This document shows, piece after piece, positions 15,717 to 25,632 of a stretch of DNA of 64,000 nt. Under the pieces are notes generated by a model. That model saw nothing but the letters and a program-made list of their open reading frames with translations, was not told the DNA's origin and did not search any database. Position 1 is the first letter of the stretch. Every line of letters begins with the position of its first letter. This stretch comes from Limisphaerales bacterium. GTDB lineage: Bacteria; Verrucomicrobiota; Verrucomicrobiia; Limisphaerales; SXTU01. The position numbers and the translations under genes are program-made. Where the stretch lies: the NCBI GenBank assembly GCA_009773355.1, contig WRPG01000002.1, positions 162,214 through 226,213 of the forward strand, in the 5' to 3' direction.

Positions 15717-17128
15717 ACCTGACCCGCAGACGAATGCTTCAGTTGGGCGGCGGCGGCTTCGGCGCGCTGGCGCTGAACTCGCTGTTGCACGCGGATGGCG
15801 CGCTGGCCGCGCCGGCTTCTACGAACCCGCTGTCCGCGCACCCGCCGCACTTCGCCCCGCGCGCCAAGTCCGTCATCTTCCTCTTCATGTATGGCGGGCC
15901 GAGCCATGTGGACTTGTTCGACCCCAAGCCCGAGCTGGAGAAGTGGCACGGCAAGGCGATTCCCGTCTGGAAGCCCGAGGACGCGTTCATGGGCCGCAAG
16001 ACCCAGAACGTGGCGATGAAGAGCTACTTCCAGTTCGCCAAGCACGGCGCGGCGGGCATTGACATTGCGGAGACGTATCCGCACCTCGCGCGCCAGGCGG
16101 ACGACTTGTGCGTCATCCGCTCGATGCACACAGAGAGCAACAACCACGGCCCCGCGCTCTTCCAGATGAACAGCGGCTTTGTGTTGCCGGGCCGTCCGAG
16201 CATGGGCTCGTGGGTGACTTACGGACTCGGCTCCGAAAGCGAGAATCTCCCCGCCTACGTGGTGCTGCTCGACCACCAGGGCGCGCCAGTGAACGGGGCG
16301 TTGAACTGGTCGAACGGTTTCATGCCCGCCGCGTTTCAAGGCGTGCCGTTCCGTTCGAGCGGCGACCCCATCGCCTACCTCACGCCGCCGAAGAACGTTT
16401 CCGCCAGCCAGCAGCGCGCACGCCTCGACCTGCTCCGCCAGTGGAACGAGGAATACGCCGCCGCGAACCCCGCCGAGTCCAGCCTCGCCGCGCGGATCGC
16501 GAGCTATGAGCTGGCGTTCCGCATGCAGATGAGCGCCGCCGAGTGCGTGGATGTCGCACGCGAGCCGGAATCCATCCGCAAGCTCTACGGCCTCGACCGT
16601 CCGGTCACGCAGCACTTCGGGCGCAACTGCCTGCTGGCCCGCCGGCTCGTCGAGCGCGGCGTGCGTTTCGTGCAGCTCTATAGCGGCGGCAACGAAGGTC
16701 CGAAGGCGTGGGACGCGCACGACGATCTGAAGAAGAACCACGACCTCCACTGCGCGGAGACGGACCAGCCCATCGCCGCGCTGCTGAATGACTTGAAGGC
16801 CACGGGCCTGCTGGATACGACCCTCGTCATCTGGGGCGGCGAGTTCGGGCGTTCACCGGTCGCTGAAAATGGCAAGGGCCGCGACCATCACCCCAAAGGC
16901 TTCACGATGTGGATGGCCGGCGGCGGCATTCGCGGTGGCATGATCCACGGCGCGACGGACGAGTTTGGCTACAGCGCGGTGGAGAAGCCCGTCTCCGTCC
17001 CCGACCTGCACGCGACGATTCTCCACCAACTTGGCCTGAACCACGAGCAGCTCACCTATCGCAACACCGGCCGCGACTACCGCCTCACCGACGTGAGTGG
17101 CGAGATCGTGCGAGAGCTGCTGGCGTAG
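15713..17128 (+). CDS. DUF1501 domain protein, Tat-exported
   Basis: 471 aa. N-terminal TRRRMLQLGGGGFGALAL is a Tat-type signal. The body has the family hallmarks FMYGGPSHVDLFDPKPEL, SMHTESNNHGPALFQMNSG, GRNCLLARRLVERGVRFVQLY, WGGEFGRSP and GRDHHPKGF, an alkaline phosphatase/sulfatase-like metal fold. Start overlaps the stop of the DUF1549/1553 gene (ATGA at 15713), so the pair is translationally coupled. Such pairs are abundant in PVC bacteria and linked to polysaccharide use by co-occurrence only. The 3' end overlaps the convergent nucleotidyltransferase gene by 44 bp. Confidence 0.93.
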   Translation: MNLTRRRMLQLGGGGFGALALNSLLHADGALAAPASTNPLSAHPPHFAPRAKSVIFLFMYGGPSHVDLFDPKPELEKWHGKAIPVWKPEDAFMGRKTQNVAMKSYFQFAKHGAAGIDIAETYPHLARQADDLCVIRSMHTESNNHGPALFQMNSGFVLPGRPSMGSWVTYGLGSESENLPAYVVLLDHQGAPVNGALNWSNGFMPAAFQGVPFRSSGDPIAYLTPPKNVSASQQRARLDLLRQWNEEYAAANPAESSLAARIASYELAFRMQMSAAECVDVAREPESIRKLYGLDRPVTQHFGRNCLLARRLVERGVRFVQLYSGGNEGPKAWDAHDDLKKNHDLHCAETDQPIAALLNDLKATGLLDTTLVIWGGEFGRSPVAENGKGRDHHPKGFTMWMAGGGIRGGMIHGATDEFGYSAVEKPVSVPDLHATILHQLGLNHEQLTYRNTGRDYRLTDVSGEIVRELLA

Positions 17129-17918
17129 CCGGGTTAGCCGGCAGTTCAACTGCTTTATTGGGTCCGCGACCATCCCTGCGGTTGTGACGGAGCTTTTCCA
17201 ACTCCCCGCGCAAGGGCAGCCAGTAGGCTTTGTCCCGCTGGCGTTCGTCCATTTCTTCGGCCAGCAACGCCTGCTCCAATCCGCCCGCGCTCCCGGTTTG
17301 CGCGTGCGCGAGCAGGGGGCGTTGCCTGACCAGCCGGCGGCAAACAGCCGGATGACGGCTGGCGAGTTCCCGGAGCAGCTCCGGGGTGCGGAGCTGTTGA
17401 AACCAGAAGCGGAGCCGCGCGGCTGACGGGTTCCTCCAGTGCGTGAAAAAATGGGCCTCGAGCAGGCGCCGGATCATCGGCCAGTCCTTGTCGCGCTGGG
17501 TTTTCTTGGCCTGCACCAAGTCGGGCAGGGAAAGCAGGTCGCATTTTTCGCCGCCGGAAAGTTCCAGCGTCGTCCGGCGCCGCCAGAGTTTGTCGAAGGG
17601 ATCAACCCCGCGCATTTTGGACATCACGTCCACCCGCATTCGCAGCGCATCGGGATGCTGGCACCGAAAGTGAACGGCGTGCCCGCGCCGGAGGTATTTC
17701 AGGGCGAAGGGCGGCACGGCGATGGACTCGGCCCGCAGGTCGGCGAGCGCCTTGCGCAGCCGCGCGAGGTTCGCCGCGTCGGCCAGGATGGCGAAATCCG
17801 TGTCGCGGCTAAACTCGGCCGCGCCGTAAAACACGCACGCTTGTCCGCCCATGAGCAGGGCGCGGACGCGATGCGCGCGCATCGAAGAAAGGACTTTGCG
17901 TATCGGGTTCGGGATCAA
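17085..17918 (-). CDS. Nucleotidyltransferase-fold protein (MNT/AbiEii-like)
   Basis: 277 aa from TTG at 17918; ATG at 17882 is the next candidate. The motif MGGQACVFYGAAEFSRDTDFAIL fits the GG...(D/E)xD signature of polymerase-beta-type nucleotidyltransferases, with DTD as metal ligands, and RMRVDVM could provide the third acidic residue. The C-terminal half (about 150-277) is Arg-rich and alpha-helical in character. Small proteins of this type act in antibiotic adenylylation or as toxin/antitoxin NTases. The 5' end is overlapped by a 76-codon ORF in another frame, suggesting a two-gene module. Function is not established. Confidence 0.7.
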   Translation of the reverse strand: MIPNPIRKVLSSMRAHRVRALLMGGQACVFYGAAEFSRDTDFAILADAANLARLRKALADLRAESIAVPPFALKYLRRGHAVHFRCQHPDALRMRVDVMSKMRGVDPFDKLWRRRTTLELSGGEKCDLLSLPDLVQAKKTQRDKDWPMIRRLLEAHFFTHWRNPSAARLRFWFQQLRTPELLRELASRHPAVCRRLVRQRPLLAHAQTGSAGGLEQALLAEEMDERQRDKAYWLPLRGELEKLRHNRRDGRGPNKAVELPANPATPAALARSRHSRR

Positions 17919-18039
17919 GCGAGCCTCCGAGCGCGAGATAGATCTGCCAGACCCGCTCGCTCTCCAGCCAGCGTTGGACTGGGGTGAGCCGATACCACTC
18001 GGCCCACTCGCCGCCAACCAGTTCTTCCGGCTGAATCAT
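17809..18039 (-). CDS. Small overlapping ORF upstream of the nucleotidyltransferase
   Basis: 76 aa from ATG at 18039. The first 54 residues look like real protein: Trp- and acid-rich (GGEWAEWYRLTPVQRW, ESERVWQIYLALGGSLDPEP, then DTQSPFFDA). The last 22 residues are Arg-rich and read the nucleotidyltransferase 5' region in another frame. The overlap is about 110 bp if the NTase starts at 17918. Possible antitoxin-like or accessory partner; no domain recognised. From memory, similar SLDPEPD-QSPFFD proteins occur beside such NTases in related bacteria, which needs a search to confirm. Confidence 0.55.
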   Translation of the reverse strand: MIQPEELVGGEWAEWYRLTPVQRWLESERVWQIYLALGGSLDPEPDTQSPFFDARASRPRPAHGRTSVRVLRRGRV

Positions 18040-18097
18040 GGAGATTAAATATCAGCCTCGGGCTGTGGTGTAAACGATGCCGGTTCAGGCGGACACG

Positions 18098-19972
18098 CTA
18101 CTCCACCGTCACGCTCTTGGCGAGGTTGCGGGGCTTGTCAACGTCGCAGCCGCGCGCGACGGCGATGTGGTAGCTGAGGAGTTGCAGCGGGATGACCGCC
18201 AGGAGCGGGTGCAGCGGTTCCCAAGTCGCCGGAAGGTAGATGACGTCTTCGACTTTTTCCTTGATGCGCTCGTTGCCTTCGGTGGCGAGCGCGATGATGG
18301 GGCCTTTGCGCGCCTTGATTTCCTCCAAGTTGCTGAAGGTCTTCTCGTAGAGCGCGTCGGTCGGGGCGATGAAGACGGTCGGGGTCTTCTCATCAATCAT
18401 CGCGATGGGGCCGTGCTTCATTTCGGCGGCGGGGTAGCCCTCGGCGTGGATGTAAGAAATCTCCTTGAGCTTGAGCGCGCCTTCGAGGGCGACGGGGAAG
18501 TTGTATTGGCGGCCCAGGAAGAAGAAGTCTTCGGCGTGCGCATACTTGAGGGCGATACGCTTGATCTCCTCGTTCTGGTCGAGGATGCGCTGAATCTGGT
18601 CGGGGATGGCTTCGAGGGCTTTGATGATCTGGGTGCCGCGCCGGTTGGAGAGCATCCGAATGCGGCCCATCATCAAGGCGAACATGGTCAGCACGCTGAC
18701 CTGGCTGACGAAGGCCTTCGTGGAGGCGACGCCAATCTCCGGACCAGCGTGCAGGTAGATGCCGCCGTCCGCCTCGCGCGCGATGGTGCTGCCGACGACG
18801 TTGCAGATGGAGAGGACCTTGTGGCCGCGACGCTTGGACTCGCGCAGGCCGGCGAGCGTGTCGGCGGTTTCGCCGGACTGGGTGATGACGAGGCAGAGGG
18901 TGTTCTTCTCGATGGGCGCGTTGCGGTAGCGGAACTCGGAGGCGTATTCGATCTCGACCGGGATGTGCGCGAACTCCTCGATGAGATACTCGCCCACGAG
19001 GGCGGCGTGCCAGCTCGTGCCGCAGGCGGTGATGACGATCTGGTCCACGGCGCGCAGTTCGGCGGTGGTCATGTTCAGGCCACCGAATTTCGCGGTGCCG
19101 TCCTCGGCATCGAGGCGGCCACGGATGGCGTTCTGCACGGTCTTGGGCTGCTCGAAGATTTCCTTGAGCATGTAGTGCGCGAACGTCCCACGCTCGGCGG
19201 CGTCGGCGTCGAACTCGATTTTCGAAAGCTGGAACGAAGCAACCTCGTTGCCGAGCGAGTCCATCTTGAACTGGTCGGGGAACAGCGTGACGACATCGTA
19301 GTCCTTAAGGTAGATGACCGTGCGGGTGTGGCTGACGATGGCACTGGCGTCACTGGCGAGGAAGTGCTCGCCCTCGCCGACGCCCACGATGAGCGGGCTG
19401 CCGCGCCGCGCGCCGACCATCACGCCGGGGTGGTCCGTGCAGATGACGCCGATGCCGTAGGTGCCGATGACTTCGCGCAACGCGTTCATCACGGCCTGCG
19501 CGAGCGGGTGCGTGCCCTCTCCGTTCCAGGTTGCCTTCCCCGCTTCGGTGAGCCGCGCGTAGTGGTGGCCGATGAGATGCGCGAGGACTTCGGTGTCAGT
19601 GGCGGATTTGAAAGTGTCACCACCCTTGAGGAAACGCTCCTTCAACGTGTCGAAGTTCTCGATGACGCCGTTGTGGACGATGGCGATTTTTCCCGACTGG
19701 TCGAGGTGCGGGTGGGAGTTTTCGTCCGTCGGCGGGCCGTGCGTGGCCCAACGCGTGTGGCCCATGCCGACCTGGCCGTAGATGGGATTGGCCTGCACGA
19801 GCTTCGCCAGCCCCTCGTCAATCTTGCCCTTCTTCTTGCGCGTGCCCAGCTCGCGGTTTTGCAGGACGGCCACACCGGCGGAGTCGTAGCCTCGATATTC
19901 GAGCCGGCGAAGCCCCTCGATGAGGATGGGGGTGGCCTGCTGTTTCCCGATGTATCCGATGATGCCGCACAT
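18098..19972 (-). CDS. glmS: Glutamine--fructose-6-phosphate aminotransferase (isomerizing)
   Basis: 624 aa, full length. Begins MCGIIGYIG, with Cys2 as the glutaminase nucleophile after Met removal, followed by HTRWATHG and HNGVIEN. Two SIS domains follow (ACGTSWHAALVGEYLIEEFA and LGRQYNFPVALEGALKLKE). It ends KPRNLAKSVTVE, the classic GlmS C-terminus. It makes glucosamine 6-phosphate for peptidoglycan and amino-sugar synthesis. It is divergent from glgC with a 95-bp gap. No glmS ribozyme is evident in that short leader. Confidence 0.97.
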   Translation of the reverse strand: MCGIIGYIGKQQATPILIEGLRRLEYRGYDSAGVAVLQNRELGTRKKKGKIDEGLAKLVQANPIYGQVGMGHTRWATHGPPTDENSHPHLDQSGKIAIVHNGVIENFDTLKERFLKGGDTFKSATDTEVLAHLIGHHYARLTEAGKATWNGEGTHPLAQAVMNALREVIGTYGIGVICTDHPGVMVGARRGSPLIVGVGEGEHFLASDASAIVSHTRTVIYLKDYDVVTLFPDQFKMDSLGNEVASFQLSKIEFDADAAERGTFAHYMLKEIFEQPKTVQNAIRGRLDAEDGTAKFGGLNMTTAELRAVDQIVITACGTSWHAALVGEYLIEEFAHIPVEIEYASEFRYRNAPIEKNTLCLVITQSGETADTLAGLRESKRRGHKVLSICNVVGSTIAREADGGIYLHAGPEIGVASTKAFVSQVSVLTMFALMMGRIRMLSNRRGTQIIKALEAIPDQIQRILDQNEEIKRIALKYAHAEDFFFLGRQYNFPVALEGALKLKEISYIHAEGYPAAEMKHGPIAMIDEKTPTVFIAPTDALYEKTFSNLEEIKARKGPIIALATEGNERIKEKVEDVIYLPATWEPLHPLLAVIPLQLLSYHIAVARGCDVDKPRNLAKSVTVE

Positions 19973-20067
19973 GGCTGGTGATTGGGGAAATTTGGGTTGT
20001 TGCTTGCGCTTACGCTGAAAAAAAGGTTAAAGGTTCGCTCAACCGAACCGCAAGTAAGGATTTATTT

Positions 20068-21375
20068 ATGGCCGCACCGCGTCGCATGGCTCCCCACGTT
20101 CCCAATGTCCTCGCCGTCGTCATGGGCGGCGGGCAGGGCACCCGGCTCTGGCCGCTCACGCAGGACCGTTCCAAGCCGGCCGTCCCGCTCGCGGGCAAAT
20201 ACCGCATCGTGGACATCCCCATCTCGAACTGCATCAACTCCGGCTACCGCCGCGTGTATCTGCTCACGCAGTTCAACACCGCCTCGCTCCACCGCCACAT
20301 CAGCCAGAGCTACAAGTTCGACCACTTCAGCGGCGGCTTCGTGGAACTGCTCGCCGCCGAGCAGACCATGCACAGCACCTCGTGGTATCAGGGCACCGCC
20401 GACGCCGTGCGCAAAAACCTCGTCCACCTGCTCAACCACGACTGGGAATACTGCCTCATTCTCAGCGGCGACCAGCTCTACCGGATGGATTTCCGCCGCA
20501 TCATCGCGCAGCACGCGGAGACCAAGGCTGACCTCACCATTGCCACCATCCCCGTCACCCGCGACAGCGCGCAATCCCTCGGCATCCTTCAGATTGGCGA
20601 GGACCGCCGCATCTCGAACTTCGTCGAGAAGCCCAAGGATCCCGCCATCCTCGACTCGCTCAAAATCCCGCGCGAGTCCTACGACGCGCTGGACATCGAG
20701 GGCAACGACGAGTTCTACCTCGCCTCGATGGGCATCTACGTCTTCAACCGCTCCGTCATGGTCAAGCTGCTGGACAACGACTTCACCGACTTCGGCAAGC
20801 ACATCATTCCCGGGGCCATCACCAGCCACCGCGTCTTCAGCTACGTCTATCAGGGCTACTGGGAGGACATCGGAACGATCAAGAGCTTCTTCGAGGCGAA
20901 CCTCGACTCCGCCGAGGAGTTGCCCAAGTTCAACTTCTTCGACATGAGCGCGCCGATCTACACGCGCCCGCGCTTCCTGCCCGGCAGCAAGATCAACGGC
21001 GCGAGCATTGACCACGCGCTCGTCGCCGACGGCTGCATCATCAGCCACGCGCACATCAGCCACTCCGTCGTCGGCCTCCGCAGCTTCGTGGGCATCGGCA
21101 CCAACCTCCATCGAGTGATAATGATGGGCGCGGACTACTACGAGTCACAGGCCAGCCTCCATGAGAACCTCAACGCCGGACGCCCCCGCATGGGCATCGG
21201 CCAGCACTGCCGCATCGAGAACACCATCTTGGACAAGAACGCGCGCATCGGTGACAACTGCGTCATCTCCCCCGCCGGCAAGCCGGAGAATTTCGATGGC
21301 AACGGCTATGTCATCCGCGACGGCATCGTCATCATCCCCAAGAACGGCGTCATTCCGCACGGCACGGTCATTTGA
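20068..21375 (+). CDS. glgC: Glucose-1-phosphate adenylyltransferase
   Basis: 435 aa from ATG at 20068, preceded by a TAAGGA ribosome-binding motif eight bases upstream. N-terminal GGGQGTRLWPLTQDRSKPAV and YRIVDIPISNCINSGYRRVY are diagnostic of ADP-glucose pyrophosphorylase. The FVEKPKDP and SMGIYVFNR segments and the C-terminal left-handed helix hexapeptides (HALVADGCIISHA, VVGLRSFVGIG) complete the fold. It makes ADP-glucose for glycogen. The frame is open upstream to 19978, but that part is low-complexity and lacks family similarity. Confidence 0.96.
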   Translation: MAAPRRMAPHVPNVLAVVMGGGQGTRLWPLTQDRSKPAVPLAGKYRIVDIPISNCINSGYRRVYLLTQFNTASLHRHISQSYKFDHFSGGFVELLAAEQTMHSTSWYQGTADAVRKNLVHLLNHDWEYCLILSGDQLYRMDFRRIIAQHAETKADLTIATIPVTRDSAQSLGILQIGEDRRISNFVEKPKDPAILDSLKIPRESYDALDIEGNDEFYLASMGIYVFNRSVMVKLLDNDFTDFGKHIIPGAITSHRVFSYVYQGYWEDIGTIKSFFEANLDSAEELPKFNFFDMSAPIYTRPRFLPGSKINGASIDHALVADGCIISHAHISHSVVGLRSFVGIGTNLHRVIMMGADYYESQASLHENLNAGRPRMGIGQHCRIENTILDKNARIGDNCVISPAGKPENFDGNGYVIRDGIVIIPKNGVIPHGTVI

Positions 21376-21384
21376 TTGAAACCC

Positions 21385-21480
21385 GTGCCGGTGACTTGCA
21401 GTCGCCGTCCGCAGGGGCGCCTTTGAAGCAGCGGCACAGGGCAGCCAACCCGCAACGCGGCGACTGCAAGTCGCCGGCAC
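21385..21480. repeat. Inverted repeat downstream of glgC
   Basis: Arms 21385-21407 and 21458-21480 are reverse complements with one mismatch (GTGCCGGTGACTTGCAGTCG). The spacer is 50 bp. It fills most of the gap between glgC and the next exported protein gene and could fold as a transcript-end hairpin, though no T-run follows. Confidence 0.85.
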
Positions 21481-21542
21481 TCGCTCTGGACTCAGGGAAC
21501 GCGTAACCACTCCCCGTCGGTCCCCGTCCGCTTCACCACGTT

Positions 21543-22193
21543 ATGAAAACCGCCACCCTCCTGCTCGTGTTCGTTTCTGCGTTCGCCGCGTTCAGCTCTC
21601 CCGCCGCCGAACTCGAACCCAAGCTCGGCAAGCAGGGTGCCTTGCTCATGGAGGAGAAGTTCGACGGCAAGGAGTTGCCCAAGAACTGGAACCGCAACGC
21701 GGGCAAACTCACCGTCGCCGAGGGCGTCCTCAAGGCCAGCGAAGTCGCCGCCGACAAGCACGCTGCCGCCTTCCGCCGCCCGCTGCCCATCCAGGACGCC
21801 GCGATCGGCGTGAAGTTCCGCTTCGAGGGCGCGAAGATGTTTCACGTCGGCTTTGACCCAGCGCCCGGCGAGCTGAAGAAGCAGGGCCACCTGTTTTCCC
21901 TCATCATCACACCCGCCGGCCTGAGCATCACCGAACACAACGACAAGTCCGACCCCAAGTCCACCAACAAGGCGCTCGCCAAGCGCGTGGCCACGTTTGA
22001 AAAGGGCCGCTGGTATGAACTGCTCCTCGAAGTAAAGGGCGACGACGTGCTGGCGCAGATTGCCGGGATGGAGCCGCTTCGCGCCACGAGCAAGGACTTC
22101 CACGTCAAGAAGCCCGGCCTCGTCTTCCGCACCGGCGGCAAGGACACCGACGAGGTTCATCTCGACGAGGTCCGGGTGTGGGAGTTGAAGTGA
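21543..22193 (+). CDS. Exported protein with DUF1080/laminin-G-like features
   Basis: 216 aa with a clear signal peptide (residues 1-22, cleavage near SPAAE). The mature part reads LLMEEKFDGKELPKNWNRNAGKL..GVLKASE and ends LVFRTGGKDTDEVHLDEVRVWELK, the pattern of beta-sandwich proteins that follow the ..lf..dfdg..W.. format. Such proteins accompany polysaccharide hydrolases in PVC bacteria. No catalytic residues are recognised, so it is best described as a secreted beta-sandwich protein of unknown function. Confidence 0.75.
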   Translation: MKTATLLLVFVSAFAAFSSPAAELEPKLGKQGALLMEEKFDGKELPKNWNRNAGKLTVAEGVLKASEVAADKHAAAFRRPLPIQDAAIGVKFRFEGAKMFHVGFDPAPGELKKQGHLFSLIITPAGLSITEHNDKSDPKSTNKALAKRVATFEKGRWYELLLEVKGDDVLAQIAGMEPLRATSKDFHVKKPGLVFRTGGKDTDEVHLDEVRVWELK

Positions 22194-22329
22194 ATGATCG
22201 TTTTCCCGCGCAGGGCGGCTGTGGGCGGCCGGGCGCAACGACTCGGGGCGGAGGGCGCCGTCCGGTTCGCTTCCGCCACTGACACAACGAATCCTTTCCT
22301 TTGGGCCGCATTATCTCCATGATCGAGCC

Positions 22330-23694
22330 ATGAAATCGTTCCTGCTTGCCGGTCTCTCCGCCTTGTTGGTTGCCGCCAACGCCTTCGCCCAAAATCCGCC
22401 CGCCGCGCCCGCCGCGCCGCCCGCGTTCAAGAAGGTCGTCACCACGATGGACCTCAAGGACGGCGACACCGTCGTCTTCCTCGGCGACAGCATCACGCAC
22501 CAGTGCCTCTACACCCAATACGTCGAGGACTACTTCTACACGCGCTTCCCGAACAAGAAGCTCCGCTTCCACAACGCCGGCGTCGGCGGCGACCGCGCGT
22601 CCAGCGCCCTCGCCCGCTTCGACGAGGATGTCGCCAGCTTCAAGCCCAAGTATGTCACCATCCTGCTGGGCATGAACGACGGCTCCTACCGCGACTTCGA
22701 CAAGGCCATCTTCGACACCTACCAGAAGGACATGACCACGCTGCTTGACCAGCTCGCCAAGCTCGGCGCGACGGCCATCCCGATGACGCCGACCATGCAC
22801 GACGCCCGCGCCGCGCGTCTCCGTGGCAAGAGCGGCGAGCCGCGCGACACTTACTATAACGGCGTGCTTGCGCTCTATGGCGCGTGGCTCGCGGAGCAGG
22901 CGCAGGTGCGCGGCCTCGGCTTCGTGGACATGTATTCCCCGCTCAACCACCTCACGCTGGCGGAGCGCAAGAAAGACCCCGCCTTCACCCTCATCAAGGA
23001 CGCCGTGCATCCCGACGCGCCCGGCCAGGTCGTCATGGCGCAGGCGGTCATCAACGACATCTGCCCGAAGTCCCAAGTCTCGAACATCACCATCGCCCCG
23101 AAGGACGGCAAGCCCGCCGCGACCGCCGGCAACGGCAAGATCACAGACTTCTCCGCCACCGACGCGCGCATCGCCTTCACCTTCACGGGCAACGCCCTTC
23201 CTTGGGTGCTGCCGCCCGAGGCCGCGCTGGGCTACAAACTCACCGCCGCCGGCCACCGCAACAGTGGCGAGGTCTTCGCCGCGCGCGGCCTCAAGCCGGG
23301 CAAATACGAGCTGAAGATTGACGGCCAGAGCGTGGGCGCCTGGACCGACGCCGTGCTCGGCTTCAAGGTCGAGTTGCAGGAGAACGACAAGACACCGCAA
23401 TACCAGCAGGCCCTCAAGGTCGCGCTGCTCAACAAGGAGAAGAACGACACCGCCACGCGCCCGCTGCGCAACCTGTGGGGTTCGCTCAAGGGCAAGCGCA
23501 GCCAGCTCGCCCAGCTTGCCGCGAAGAAGGATCCGACCCTCGACACCAAGAAGGCCGAGTTCGAGAAATGGTTCGCCAATGACTTCAAGACCGGCGTCGC
23601 CAAGCTCAACGCCGCCGTGGACGAATTCGACGCGCGCATCTACCAGGCCGCCAAGCCCCAGCCCCGCAAGTATGAGCTGGTGCGGGTGAACTGA
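22330..23694 (+). CDS. Exported SGNH/GDSL hydrolase
   Basis: 454 aa with signal peptide (1-21, AFAQ). SGNH blocks are visible: GDSIT (nucleophile Ser, about 57), GVGGD (block II), LGMNDGSY (block III) and [10 protein letters not shown] (block V with the catalytic Asp/His). The family removes acyl groups from carbohydrates or lipids. A C-terminal extension (about 260-454) reads as an immunoglobulin-like or helical region with KNEKK-type charged repeats. Likely acts outside the cytoplasm on plant or algal polysaccharide esters, by analogy. Confidence 0.9.
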   Translation: MKSFLLAGLSALLVAANAFAQNPPAAPAAPPAFKKVVTTMDLKDGDTVVFLGDSITHQCLYTQYVEDYFYTRFPNKKLRFHNAGVGGDRASSALARFDEDVASFKPKYVTILLGMNDGSYRDFDKAIFDTYQKDMTTLLDQLAKLGATAIPMTPTMHDARAARLRGKSGEPRDTYYNGVLALYGAWLAEQAQVRGLGFVDMYSPLNHLTLAERKKDPAFTLIKDAVHPDAPGQVVMAQAVINDICPKSQVSNITIAPKDGKPAATAGNGKITDFSATDARIAFTFTGNALPWVLPPEAALGYKLTAAGHRNSGEVFAARGLKPGKYELKIDGQSVGAWTDAVLGFKVELQENDKTPQYQQALKVALLNKEKNDTATRPLRNLWGSLKGKRSQLAQLAAKKDPTLDTKKAEFEKWFANDFKTGVAKLNAAVDEFDARIYQAAKPQPRKYELVRVN

Positions 23695-23902
23695 GCGCCA
23701 TTTAGCCGGAGGGGATAAGGACGAGTTGATGGCGGGTGAAACGCCGGTTGAGCCGGTCGGGCTGTGCGCCGCAGGCCGCCATGTCGCCAACCTTGGGGCT
23801 GAGTCAAAGCCAGCTTGCGCCCACTCAAACGCGGGTGGCATGAATGCCGTCCGCAGGCGTCCCGTCAGGGTTCAAGACAGTCACCTAGTTCACGGCACCG
23901 TT

Positions 23903-25243
23903 ATGCTGACCATCCTCGGACCCGCCCAAGGCCGTTTCTGTGACGGCGTTTCCCGGCGCAACTTCCTCCGCCTCGGCGCGCTGGGCCTGGGCGGGCTGGC
24001 CCTGCCACAACTCCTCGAAGCCGAGGCCAGGGCCGGCATCCGCAAGTCGCACAAGGCCGTCATCAACATCTTCCTCGCGGGCGGGCCGCCGCATCAGGAC
24101 ATGTTCGACCTGAAGCCGGACGCGCCGCGGGAAGTGCGGGGCGAGTTCAAGCCCATCAAGACCAACGTCCCCGGCATGGAGGTTTGCGAGCTGTTCCCGC
24201 GCCTCGCCCAGTGCGCGGACAAATACACCATCATCCGCTCGATGGTCGGCGCGGCGGGCGGGCACGACGCCTTTCAATGCCAGACCGGACGCGCGCCCCG
24301 CAACCAGCCGGCCGGCGGCTGGCCCTCCCTCGGCGCGGTGCTCTCCAAGGTCCAAGGCAACACCGTGCCCGGCATGCCGGCCTTCGTCGGTCTCGCGCCG
24401 AACACGGGGCACCGCCCGTGGGGCGACCCCGGCCCGGCGGGCTTCCTGGGACCCGCGCACTCCGCGTTCAAGCCGAACAAGGAGGGCAAGGAGGACATGG
24501 TCCTGAACGGCGTCTCGGCCAGCCGCCTGGATGACCGCCGCGCGCTGCTCACCGCCTTTGATCACTTCCGCCGCGACGTGGACAACAGCGGCTTGGTGGA
24601 GGGCCTCGACGCGTTCCACCAGCAGGCCTTCGCGATGCTGACCTCCAGCCGCCTCGCCGAGGCGCTGGACCTGAGCAAGGAAGACCAGAAGCTCCGCGAC
24701 CGCTACGGGCGCGGCTTTCCGAACTTGAAGGACGATGGCTCCCATCGCCTGTTGGACGACTTTCTCATGGCGCGGCGGCTCGTCGAGGCGGGCGTGCGCT
24801 GCGTGACCATCGCGTTCAGCCGCTGGGACTGGCACGGGAACAACTTCGGCCAGGCGCGCGAGGAATTCCCGCTGCTCGACAAGGGCCTCTCCGCGCTCAT
24901 CGAGGACCTGCACGCGCGCGGCATGGACCGCGACGTGAGCGTCGTGGTCTGGGGCGAGTTTGGCCGCACGCCCAAGATCAATACCAACGCCGGCCGCGAT
25001 CACTGGCCGAACGTGTCCTTTGCGCTGCTTGCCGGCGGGGGAATGCGGCACGGGCAGGTCATCGGGGCGACCAGCCGCGACGCGGGGGAATGCATTGACC
25101 GGCCGGTGAAGTTCGGCGACGTGTTCGCGACACTCTACCAGCAGCTCGGCCTCGACCCGCACAACGACATGGTGAGCGACCTGACGGGCCGCCCGCAGCA
25201 CTTGGTTGACCCCGGCTGCGAGCCGCTGCGTGAGTTGGTGTAA
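23903..25243 (+). CDS. DUF1501 domain protein, Tat-exported (second copy)
   Basis: 446 aa from ATG at 23903; the frame is open upstream to 23726 but that part lacks similarity. A Tat-like signal, [19 protein letters not shown], starts about residue 17. Family markers: [68 protein letters not shown] and GRDHWPNV. It lacks an adjacent DUF1549/1553 partner, unlike the copy at 15.7 kb. It is the last gene of the plus-strand group before the convergent lipoprotein gene. Confidence 0.92.
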   Translation: MLTILGPAQGRFCDGVSRRNFLRLGALGLGGLALPQLLEAEARAGIRKSHKAVINIFLAGGPPHQDMFDLKPDAPREVRGEFKPIKTNVPGMEVCELFPRLAQCADKYTIIRSMVGAAGGHDAFQCQTGRAPRNQPAGGWPSLGAVLSKVQGNTVPGMPAFVGLAPNTGHRPWGDPGPAGFLGPAHSAFKPNKEGKEDMVLNGVSASRLDDRRALLTAFDHFRRDVDNSGLVEGLDAFHQQAFAMLTSSRLAEALDLSKEDQKLRDRYGRGFPNLKDDGSHRLLDDFLMARRLVEAGVRCVTIAFSRWDWHGNNFGQAREEFPLLDKGLSALIEDLHARGMDRDVSVVVWGEFGRTPKINTNAGRDHWPNVSFALLAGGGMRHGQVIGATSRDAGECIDRPVKFGDVFATLYQQLGLDPHNDMVSDLTGRPQHLVDPGCEPLRELV

Positions 25244-25283
25244 AACGTGTGCCGGGGCACTATCGGCGGGGGGACATCGAGCG

Positions 25284-25625
25284 TCATCGCCACACGCGCT
25301 TCCATGCCTTCAGTTTGCCGTCCGGCGCAAAGGTGAGGCGCAGCAGGCGGTCGGGGTCGCGCACGCCCTCGGTGCGGACGACGCGTCCGTCGGGGAAGGA
25401 GTGATAGATGGGATTGCTCCGGCCGCGTGCCACGAGCCAGTCCGCCACCCGCGTGCCGTCGGTGAGCGGCGCGCTCTTCTCCGGCGGCCCCATGTCCTTG
25501 ACGGCGGCGTCGAATGTGTAGCTGCCCACGCGGGCATCCCAGTCAAGCTTCGGCGGCGTGGTGCAGGCGGTCGCGAGCAAGGCCAGCAGGGCGGTGAGCA
25601 GGAAAAGTTGAGCGGTGGGTTTCAT
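25284..25625 (-). CDS. Small lipoprotein of unknown function
   Basis: 113 aa. The N-terminus has a hydrophobic core followed by LLATAC, a good lipobox, so Cys21 would be lipidated. The mature part (DWDARVGSYTFDAAVKDMGPPEKSA..LTDGTRVADW) resembles small lipoproteins that carry an outer-membrane assembly SmpA/OmlA-like fold (LG.P......dG...W.Y). The function is not established. It follows the XerC-like gene by 7 bp on the same strand. Confidence 0.75.
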   Translation of the reverse strand: MKPTAQLFLLTALLALLATACTTPPKLDWDARVGSYTFDAAVKDMGPPEKSAPLTDGTRVADWLVARGRSNPIYHSFPDGRVVRTEGVRDPDRLLRLTFAPDGKLKAWKRVWR

Positions 25626-25632
25626 GGCGGTG

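Noticed and set aside
18077..19981. Long open frame antisense to glmS (634 codons)
   Set aside because: It mirrors the GC-rich codon structure of glmS; no similarity to a known family and composition is that of a shadow frame.
19973..20067. glmS ribozyme or riboswitch in the glmS leader
   Set aside because: The leader is under 100 bp and shared with divergent glgC; no ribozyme core sequence is recognisable.
22105..23841. 578-codon minus frame over the SGNH hydrolase
   Set aside because: Shadow of the plus-strand hydrolase gene with intact SGNH motifs.
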